DNA from: Dryocosmus kuriphilus
Lineage: Eukaryota; Arthropoda; Insecta; Hymenoptera; Cynipidae
NCBI GenBank assembly: GCA_038277395.1
Contig: CM076190.1
Span: 187,118,001-187,182,000, forward strand
Direction of reading: 5' to 3'
DNA length: 64,000 nucleotides
Shown in pieces: positions 56,187 to 64,000 of this stretch; the first letter of the stretch is position 1, and each line of letters starts with the position of its first letter. The notes beneath the pieces are model-generated. The model had not been told where the DNA came from and did no database searches. It saw only the letters and a list, made by a program, of their open reading frames with translations. The position numbers were made by a program, and so were the translations under genes.

Positions 56187-56700
56187 GGTGTAACGCGAAC
56201 GTTACCGGGCAGGTGACGGGGACCGGGCCCGGGTCCGACCTAAAACCTACGTCGGTTCCCGACCGGTGAGTCGTTTGCCGGGTTTCGCCACTCGCCCGAT
56301 ATCATGTAATTTAGTCTTGTTCCAAGCTCCGATGGGGCAGCCGTCTAGTCAGTCTCTTGGTGGCTCTCCTGCCAGCCGTTATTAATAAGTATTTGCTGTA
56401 ATCTTTCACGTGGTCTTTATTGCTTTGAACGACGCCCTGATATTGTCGCGGATTTATATGGACACCTCGAACGACGTACTAGGGAATCTCCGCTTACTAT
56501 TATTGTTAGAAAATCACTCAAACTTAGTAAGTGTCAATATAGATTTCTTTCATTGTAGCTCCACCTTTCATTGTGTCTTTAACCTATTCTTGGCGTCCTC
56601 ATCCTTATCCCTTTCTCTGGTGAGATCCTTCATGCTCTACATTCCCCAACACATCGTTCAAGGTGACCATATAAATCCATGGTAATATCAGGGTGTCATT
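56187..56700 (+). repeat. LTR (TGTAACGCG... type), probable solo copy
   Basis: It starts tgtaacgcgaacgttaccgg and carries a GC-rich 'gaccgggcccgggtccgacc' block, 'cagtctcttggtggctctc', 'ccgttattaataagtat' and 'ctttattgctttg'. It is homologous to the minus-strand LTR ending at 49264. The right end is uncertain (56600-56700). It interrupts the mariner relic. Confidence 0.5.
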
Positions 56701-56889
56701 CGAAGCAATAAAGATCATGTGCAAGATTGCTACTAATTACTCACGACTGACGATCGGCGGCGCGTTTTGCAACCCACGACCCGCTCGGGAACCCTCGGCA
56801 GGTTTCGCCCTGGTTCGGACGCGGTCCTCTTGTCAGGGTCGTGCAGATGTAAAATCCTTGTTACAAAGGTAATCGGAGATAATTATTCC

Positions 56890-57200
56890 ACGGCTTTTGT
56901 AACGTGGTACGTGGTATACGTCACATGGCTTCTCCCTTTCCACCTCGAAGACTGACTTGAGTGATAGTGGTGAGGTAGTGAGGTGATGATTTTACAGTAT
57001 ATAAAAGACCACCGACTCCATGGTTGGCGCATCGGGCTTTCGAACCGGCGGTCAAGGGCTTGATTCCCCGTGCTGGAGTCAATTTTTACTGACGCTCACT
57101 CGCTACACCTCCAATACTCGACATTCACTCTATCACTTCCATTCCCCAATATACATAGTATTCTCGGCTATATTTGGCGCCCAACGAAAATTACCCACAC
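56890..57200 (+). repeat. tRNA-derived SINE, copy A
   Basis: It shares with copy B the lead-in 'aacgtggtacgtgg...acatggcttc..cctttcca..ccgaagact', 'gtgaggtagtgaggtgat', then the tRNA-like head 'ccgactcc.tggttggcgcatcgggctttcgaaccggcggtcaagggcttgattccc' and the tail 'ggagtcaatttttactgacgctcactcg'. A 10-bp deletion removes 'gcagtggtta' from its A box. Confidence 0.7.
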
Positions 57201-57439
57201 AATATCCTGCATCCTATTACAAGATACCAGGTGGTGTTTTGGGGTTTGCCACACCGGGTGAGCAAGGTTTCTATCTAATCGATGAAGGATCTGATAGGTA
57301 TGGGTCGGTATCTAAGGACTCTGCTGTATCGGTTTTGGGGATTCCGCCGCAGCAGTTATGTTAGTGTCCAGCCGACAAAAAGATCCCTGCTCCTTCACTT
57401 GGAGTATTGGGCATGTCCCAAATTATTGGGGGGGGGGGA

Positions 57440-57725
57440 TTTAACGTGGTACATGGTGACATTACATGGCTTCCCCCTTTCCATCCCGAAGACTGAATTG
57501 GGTGGTAGCGGTGAGGTAGTGAGGTGACGAGTTGACTGTATGTAACTCATCACCGACTCCTTGGTTGGCGCAGTGGTTAGCGCATCGGGCTTTCGAGACG
57601 GCGGCCAAGGGTTCAATTCTCCGCGTCGGAGTCAATTTTTGCTGACGCTTACTCGATACACCTCCCAACACTCGACAGTCAGTCTTCCTCTTCCATGCCG
57701 CAATATAGCATTCCCGGCTATACTG
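57440..57725 (+). repeat. tRNA-derived SINE, copy B
   Basis: The tRNA-like head at 57554-57634 starts GACTCC, has an A-box-like TGGCGCAGTGG (57566-57576) and a B-box-like GGTTCAATTCT (57610-57620), and closes with GGAGTC, which pairs with the start. The shared tail 'tgacgcttactcgatacacctccca' follows. RNA polymerase III would be expected to start here. An unusual feature is a conserved ~110-bp segment upstream of the tRNA-like head in both copies. A 9-G run lies at 57429. Confidence 0.7.
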
Positions 57726-57734
57726 TCCGAAAAA

Positions 57735-58290
57735 ACTGTCGCAATCACTTTTCCCGCAGAGAGAACGACCTTTGCCTTCTTCAGAGTTACTGCTTTTGCT
57801 GTTGTTTTTTTTCAGAGGTGTGGTGGTGTCTCCAGGTTTCATCGACGGCTATCGTTCACCGCAAAAGCTCCGCCGGATTTTTCTGGTATAGTCGAAGACA
57901 CTTGCGCGTCGTATCCTCCCACATGCGATTTTGGTCGATTGTCAGCAAGCGCGGCACCCAGAGCGCAGATAATTTTCTAATGTTCAAATCTTCATGTAAA
58001 ATCTTATGCACCCGTTCATCTAATATCTCACAAGCCTCAGCAATATGCTTAACAGTCTATCGACGATCTTCCATCACAGTTTGATGCACAAAATTGACCA
58101 TTTCGCCCATGTCGAAAATGCTTGCACGACCACGTTTGTACTCGTTCACCCAATGTTTGATGGTCTGAAACGAAGAGTGGGCTTCAGCATATACGGATTC
58201 TAACTCGCCTTTCATTTATTGTGTACTTTTCTCTTTCAAATGAAGGAACTTTATTAGTGTGCGATACTCGGTTTTCTCAATTGTAGACCG
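57735..58290 (-). pseudogene. Mariner transposase relic, N-terminal part
   Basis: The minus strand reads MKGELESVYAEAHSSFQTIKHWVNEYKRGRASIFD (HTH), HIAEACEILDERVHKILHEDLNIRKLSALWVPRLLTIDQNR, then VDETWRHHHT with the first catalytic Asp, and VVLSAGKVIATVFSDS. Several stops are present. Together with 55830-56185 it makes one mariner split by an LTR and two SINEs. Confidence 0.75.
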
Positions 58291-58904
58291 AAAACGTCAG
58301 CTGACAAATTTTGGTGAGCGCCGTAAGCAAAGTAAGAACAATAATGACCTTTAATTTCTATGGGATACACAAGGCCATCTATCGGAGGTAGGAAGAAATT
58401 TTATTCTGTTATTATTTTTTGTCCATAAGGCCGAAAACTTTTCAAATAACTCTGATGTTTTTGTATCACGTGATAACTGGTGATGACATTTTAGCATTTA
58501 AAGTCATCGTTTAATATTTATATTCAAAAGTTTAGTCAAGATATTTTTTGAAATATTTTATTTATCATTAGAGCGGGACAAAAGCAGTGGAAAATAAAAT
58601 ATTTTGCAGTGAACTTAAAAATGGTGTATTCTAGTCTATAATCTGAAGTCTTTTGCATACTTTTTAATTTCTTATCCATGAGTAAAATTGATTAGATATG
58701 ACATAAAATATGTATTTGTTCATGCACTATACACAGGTACCTAATGTGGCACGCGATGTTTGGTACACGTATATTTATAGAAATACATAGCTAAATAATA
58801 TTACATTTCTGCCAACATAAAAACATTTTAAACGGAATATATTTTTTGATAGTGTCATATTATTATACAAGCGGCAAATTTATTGTTGTGATCTCTTTAG
58901 GGGG
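58291..58904. other. AT-rich, no gene recognised
   Basis: Probably includes the 5' end of the split mariner (to about 58450); nothing else recognisable. Confidence 0.35.
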
Positions 58905-61080
58905 AGATCTCGATAAATTAGGTGAATCCATAGAGAGAGCGATGCGCCAGTTTTTGAAATTAGGGAAAAGGTTAGAGAAGAAGACTTAGCGAAAGAAACA
59001 GTATACGGGCTTTATGACTGAGTAAGAGTCGTGTTTAATGCCCCGGAACCAACAACAGACGGTATGTCCTTCAGCAATCTTCAAGTTGTTGGACCATCCT
59101 ACAAGATGATTTGTTTTCGATTTGGCTTTATTTTAAGAAACACCCACACGTCATGAGCCTTGATATCTAAGAAATGTATCATATGGTTTTAGTGACACCT
59201 GAACAGCGTCCTCTTCGACGAATATCGTGGAGGTCAGATTCAAATGAGCCAACACAGATTTAAAATTTGAATATTGTCACTTACGGCACGAAGTATTAGC
59301 AAAACTAAATCTACAAAAAATTTGGCTGAAAAATGTTTCGTGGGACGAGCGTATTTCATTTAATGTTCATTCGCAGTGGCTAAGTTATAAGGAACAACAT
59401 TCTGCTCTGAATTTTAACAAGATACATAGGTACGTAATTTGCAAGGAGGGAATCTATTTGCAATTGCATAGATTCTCTGATGCTTTACAAAATGCATACG
59501 AGGCCTGCATTTATCTGAGATTAAAAGACGAAGATTGAAATGCCTGTGTTATGTTGATTTGCTCAAATTCTAGGGTCGCGCGAGTGAAATATCAAACTAT
59601 GTCTAGACTAGAACTTTATGGGGCATTTGAGTTGGCAAGGTTTGTTTTCAAGGTTGAATCTGCTTTAGATCTGTGCATTGATAAGTGTGTTGTTTTGGCT
59701 CTGAATGCAGCTCAATAACCTTCAAACATTTGAGGCAAACATAGTAAGTTGCATTCAAAAAGTGACGAAACTTGATTCTTGGAAGCTCGTTCGTATGAAA
59801 GACATTTCAACTGACTGTATTTCGCGTGGTATCGCTCCAAATCTACTCGAAAGTTCTAGAGTTTGGAGGGAAAGTCATGCATTTTTAGTTTCAAATGAAT
59901 CGGAATGGGCTTCTACGTCATCCTTGTTTGATGACGTACCAGGATTTCTATTTTCAAACTAGTCAAAAAACAAACGATCTAAAAGCAGTAAACTAGTTGG
60001 GTATCGACTCTCTTTTGGATGTTTTCAAGCTAAGGTTATTCTGGCAAAACTTTCACAAAGAAATACCTTGTCAAACCAATAAAGAAGGGTATAATAGCTT
60101 CATTAGACCATTTTTTGGATGATCGCGAAATTTTGACGGTCAGTGGCTGATTGAATAATTCCAAATTTTGATGAGGATAAGAAATATCCTATACTTCTTT
60201 CTGCTTTCGATGAATTTACAAAAAAGTTTTTTGAAACTGAACATCAACTTCTCCTCCATGCTGGTCCTTAATTGCTTTTAGCCTGGATGCGAGAAAATTT
60301 TTGGCCATTGATGGACGAAACCTGGCTAGAAGGGTGGTTTGGCCTTGTGTAATATGTTTTCGAGTAGATCCAAAAGAAACAAAACCAGAAATGGGTAACC
60401 TGCCAAAGCTTAGAGTAACCCCGTCACCACATTTCTACACGACGGGAGTAGTCTATGCCCATCCCTTCATCATAAAAGATCCGAAGGCACGAGGTGCAAA
60501 AAGATGTAAATTTTACGTTTGCTTATTTATATGTTTTGCTGCAAAGGCCCTTCATCTGGACCTTGTCTCTGATTTGATGGCAGAAAACTTTTCCGCGATT
60601 CTCAGACGTTTTACTTCAAAGCGTAGAAGACGTGCTCATATTTACTCTGATAATGGGACGTATATTTTGGGTGGAAACGATGAGCTTCATCAGTTAGGAA
60701 ACCTTCTACTTAACGAATCTAAGAGCCTACCAGAAGCAATTGAGAATATGGGTATTTCTTGGCACTTCATTCCCGCGCATGATTATCATTTTGGTGGAAT
60801 TTGGGAAGCCGGAATCGAAGATCAGCAAAATCACGTCAAGCGTGTCGCTGGTAGCAATGTTTTAATCTTTGAAAATTTGTACACATTGTTAGTTCAAGTA
60901 GAAGGTTTATTAAATTCTCCGTCCTGACTCCTCTCTCTTCCGATCCTAGTGATATGTCTCCATTGACTCCTGATCACTTTTTGACAGAAAGGCCACTAAA
61001 TTCTGTTGCGGATCCAGACTTGACTCATCTACCAGAGAATTGACGCTCCAGATGACAACTGGCCCAGCTCCTTCAGAAGC
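58905..61080 (+). pseudogene. pol: BEL/Pao pol relic (RT, RNase H, integrase)
   Basis: Reading across frames: LGESIERAMRQFLKLGKRLEKK (linker before RT); RVVFNAPEPTTDGMSFSNLQVVGP followed by IEKMYHMVLVTPEQRPLRRI-like RT sequence (59025-59230); LQLHRFSDALQNAYEACIYLR (RNase H-like, ~59460-59520); then integrase. The longest frame, 60301-60927, has FLAIDGRNLARRVVWPCVICF (zinc-binding end), MGNLPKLRVTPSPHF, LHLDLVSDLMAENF, HIYSDNGT (second Asp) and FGGIWEAGI (Glu). The first catalytic Asp is Val (GTC at 60451-60453) in GVVYAHPF. Many stops and a deletion inside RT show an old copy. No gag and no paired LTRs were recognised. Confidence 0.8.
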
Positions 61081-61386
61081 ACATTTGGAAGAGATGGTTC
61101 CTCTTTTTTTATTCGGGATATTAATGTTAATCTTAATAACGAAAGTAAACTAAAATAATACAAAATCGGGGACGAGGAATATTGACAGAGAGGGAATTCG
61201 TAAAGCGAATTTTACATTTCCAACGTAATTTATTAGTATACAAAGTACAAACAAAGAGTTTAACTTATTATTTAGCAGCGCGCAGAGATGAGTAAGATAT
61301 CCTGTTAGAGTGAATCTCATAAGGATGAAGCTTTAAAAGTAAGAGGGAGATTCACAGTTTAAGAATAAGTAAGGAAAGTTAGAATT

Positions 61387-61623
61387 ATGATTAGGTTTAC
61401 TTACTTAGGTTTATTTGTAGAAACTGTATTATTCTTCGCTAATCATTTGAATGATCCTAGCAAATCCGCGACGAAACCTTATGGCCTTGTTCAGATTGAC
61501 TTTCAGTTTGGGCAGCAATATCTTCAAGGAGTCGTATTTGGGATCGTTGTTCACCTGAATAACGTAAACGATTTCCTTGAAAAGATAGATAAACCTGAAG
61601 GAATCCTCAGGGCCAAGGATTAG
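61387..61623 (+). CDS. Possible small secreted protein (78 aa), unrecognised
   Basis: An ATG frame with a hydrophobic leader (MIRFTYLGLFVETVLFFAN) whose end, 'ttcttcgctaat', resembles the leader of the 54811 gene ('ttttcgctaatgc'). The rest is NHLNDPSKSATKPYGLV...GILRAKD with no Cys. The opposite strand also has a 93-codon frame here (61710-61429), so chance is a real alternative. Confidence 0.25.
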   Translation: MIRFTYLGLFVETVLFFANHLNDPSKSATKPYGLVQIDFQFGQQYLQGVVFGIVVHLNNVNDFLEKIDKPEGILRAKD

Positions 61624-63044
61624 AATGCTGGCGATGTTTCTCAATACCATTGGGCGATCCTTAGATACATATCTTTGGAAAAACATCTCAGACAGACACT
61701 GGTGGATCACAAATAACTCGATCTCAAAATTTTACTGATATATTTCAAGATACGCCAAATAAGGACAAAAATCTTGGTTGGAGTACACATCATGCACAGA
61801 TCTGAAATTTGAGTTGCGGATATTCCAGAGTCAAATTTACATTTGACTTGTAAGGAGATGGCGTAACATTCAACGGGGCGACAAAAATTTAGACTTGATC
61901 TTTACAGGGTATTTTTAGGATAAGGTTCCGAACATTCTGATTCACGGTCGGTTAAAGGGCCTTCAAGAGAAAAGACCGAAGTCAGGTGATCGGGTGTAGC
62001 TGACTACGATTTTTGGCAGACTGAATTTCAGAAAATGGCTGCTTATATAGAAACTGGATTAATTAGTGGAATGGTTGTCTTTCATCCGTTAAGTTGATGA
62101 TTTTAGTACTTAATTTTCGTGTTATTATGATTAGAATCACAAATCACGGAATTGGGAACTACTGCGTTGATTGCATCTGCTGATAGTAAACTCTACAGTA
62201 AATTTCTTGGATATGCGGAAGAACGTATTAATTAAATTCATGCTTTTGGTTAAAAAGTTACAGTTTCTATAAAACAAAACAAAAAAATTTTTCGGTCCAC
62301 TCACTAAAGGCTTAGAATAAAAAATGTTTTGCAGCAGCTTGTCAAAATCTAACACCTTTAAAATGTATTCAAATTTTGCTTGTACGAATTCAGTATTACT
62401 GTGTATTTGCTATATATTGAAACTTTATCCTCAAAGATAAGTTTATGTAATATGGTTGCTATATTTACACCTTTTATTCTTATTGAGAGTTGGACCTTTT
62501 AATGCCGCAGGCTTTGTTTGATTTGAATTGAAACTCAATTACAATTACCATTTGAGTCTTTATGTAAATTATATGTTAAGGAACAAAATCAACAATTTAT
62601 CATTAGGATTGGATAAGAATTGCAGCTTTACTTAAATTAAAGCTAAACATCAAAAATTAGTATACTGTTTTGAAATTAACAATTTCTATCGAAACATTTT
62701 TCTTTCTAAATCACGCTCATATTCACCCTTCAAATTTCGCAGCAATTCACATTGGGTCTATTTTTATCCAATTCACAAGGAAAAAAATTTTAACACTCCT
62801 ACAAAACTTTTTGTTTAAATTATGAAAACCGATTCGATGTGAAGACCTCATGGAACCAAAAAATTTCTTTGACAACGATTTTGAACGATTCACATTCTGA
62901 AAATGTGCGAAATTAAAGTTTTATGAAAACCGTTTCTTCGCGCAAGCAACGTGAATAGCTGCACCATTGAAAATTTATTTAACGTGGTTATCTGAAGTTT
63001 GATAAGGAAACTTTCTCACTTTGCAGAAACAAAATTTTCATAAG
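61624..63044. other. AT-rich, no gene recognised
   Basis: No motif, repeat or splice-supported frame was recognised on either strand. Confidence 0.35.
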
Positions 63045-63680
63045 CTTAAGGCAAGGTGGCATACAGAAATACCTTTATTACCGACCTCAATTTTTAGGAT
63101 TTATGAGTATATTTTTTGAATCTCAGTACTTTTTTTTTAAATAAAATATCGGGCTGAAACTTGGAAAATGCATGAGAAGACAATAAATTGTGCTTGTATA
63201 CGCGCTTTAAGTATAAATAATGTAAAATGACTTGTAATAAATAAATTCCCAGGAATACAGGACTCCTCTGTCTTGAAGAAAATTAGACAAGCATCGTTAG
63301 AAAACATTATACACAATAATCTTTGTTCTCATAGTCCAAATAGACTAACTAATATGTGAATTCGCAGTGTCAACTTTCAGTGAATCCGAGGCGTGTCGCA
63401 CGCCATCGCTCTGCTCTTGTGGAGCGGTGTTGATTGGATCTAGCGCAAAAACATACTTCCCATTTTAATTTTGTGGAAAAAACTTTTTTCAGAATTCCTA
63501 CTCAAATAATGTATACAAACGCAATTTAATTCTTCTCATGCATTTCCCAAGGTTTCAGTCCCACATTTTATTTTTAAAAAAAGTTCTGAGATTCAAAATA
63601 TAAATTGATAAATCCTCAAATGTGAGGTGAGTAATACATGTAGGTATTTTAGTGAGTCGCACGCCCTTAACAAAATGGAA
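63045..63680. mobile_element. Foldback/MITE-like inverted repeat, ~170-bp arms
   Basis: The left arm (63045-63215), with 'aggatttatgagtatattttttgaatctcag' and 'gaaacttggaaaatgcatgagaag', is matched in reverse complement by 63495-63680 ('cttctcatgcatttcccaaggtttcag', 'ctgagattcaaaatataaattgataaatcct'). Divergence is roughly 20% by eye, and ~280 bp separates the arms. The spacer holds a perfect hairpin GGCGTG-TCG-CACGCC at 63390-63404. Confidence 0.75.
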
Positions 63681-64000
63681 CATCTATGTCGTAAGGTGTG
63701 AAGCTGTCTCATATAAAAGTAAAATTTGATGTTTTAGATATGTTTTTTCAGTCAGTGCAGTAATCTGCTGGTATCAATAGACAGCTTATATTATTTTTTC
63801 CGTGTATAAAACATTTACAAAATGCTCAGTTTTGAAGGGTATGGAAACGACTCAAAGAGACTGAAAGGGATACCGATTACTTGAGGCACTTGCCGACCTC
63901 TTTTCTCGGACTTTTTTTCTCTAGGACATCAACTAACTTGTTTTGTGAACCTGACCAGGATGATGCATCCAATGCATTTATGAAAAAATAATTAATTTGC
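63681..64000. other. No gene recognised
   Basis: Nothing recognisable to the window end. Confidence 0.3.

Noticed and set aside
57554..57634. Functional tRNA gene
   Set aside because: Acceptor ends pair and A/B boxes are present, but the anticodon arm does not pair well and a second decayed copy with the same flanks shows it is a SINE.

Overview
The window looks like intergenic or heterochromatic DNA from an arthropod, most likely an insect. It is AT-rich, has GT-AG introns and no operons, and is almost wholly built from transposable elements in layers. Recognisable classes are an env-bearing Gypsy/errantivirus-type LTR element, a BEL/Pao element, several mariners, a MULE, a pogo-like element, a BED-finger (hAT-like) element, a RAG1/Transib-like relic, a Crypton-type tyrosine recombinase, two types of LINE, a tRNA-derived SINE, and foldback or MITE hairpins. 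This mix fits an insect (hymenopteran-like in flavour), but the species cannot be fixed from sequence alone.

Layout. 0-0.45 kb: N-terminal scrap of a RAG1/Transib-like protein. 0.43-3.5 kb: dispersed repeat family A, with ~155-bp subrepeats, a GTC/GAC microsatellite core and GC-rich mini-hairpins. 3.5-15.5 kb: a Gypsy-type element with gag, protease, RT, RNase H, integrase and env-like ORF. Its 5' LTR is cut after 54 bp by a 317-bp tandem array, and it carries an internal ~2.48-kb tandem duplication of integrase plus env. 15.5-16.4 kb: deleted LINE and family A fragment. 16.4-17.5 kb: core of a RAG1-like transposase. 18.1-19.1 kb: pogo relic. 20.5-22.6 kb: MULE with intron-containing transposase and subterminal CCCCGAA arrays. 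23.3-24.2 kb: unrecognised protein-coding exons. 24.3-29.15 kb: two copies of an endonuclease-bearing (R2/R4-like) LINE, one holding a mariner. 30.3-31.0 kb: an intact two-exon gene for a small secreted protein. 32.2-36.3 kb: BED/hAT-like relic split by an R1-type LINE. 36.7-37.4 kb: second deleted LINE. 38.35 kb: palindromic MITE. 39.4-43.6 kb: four family A units. 43.6-45.5 kb: ~1.9-kb foldback. 47.1-49.5 kb: gag relic broken by a mariner and a solo LTR. 49.5-51.1 kb: family A. 52.1-53.3 kb: Crypton-type recombinase relic. 54.8-55.1 kb: second two-exon secreted-peptide gene sharing its leader exon with the 30.3-kb gene. 55.8-58.4 kb: mariner relic split by an LTR and two SINE copies. 58.9-61.1 kb: BEL/Pao pol relic. 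63.0-63.7 kb: another foldback.

Very little looks like living host sequence. The best candidates are the two small secreted-protein genes at 30330-30960 and 54811-55063, whose first exons match in length, phase and leader sequence while their second exons are unrelated. Next is the intact 182-codon terminal exon at 23286-23817. The other coding stretches are transposon genes, most with stops, frameshifts or lost catalytic residues. Family assignments rest on remembered motifs, not on database searches.
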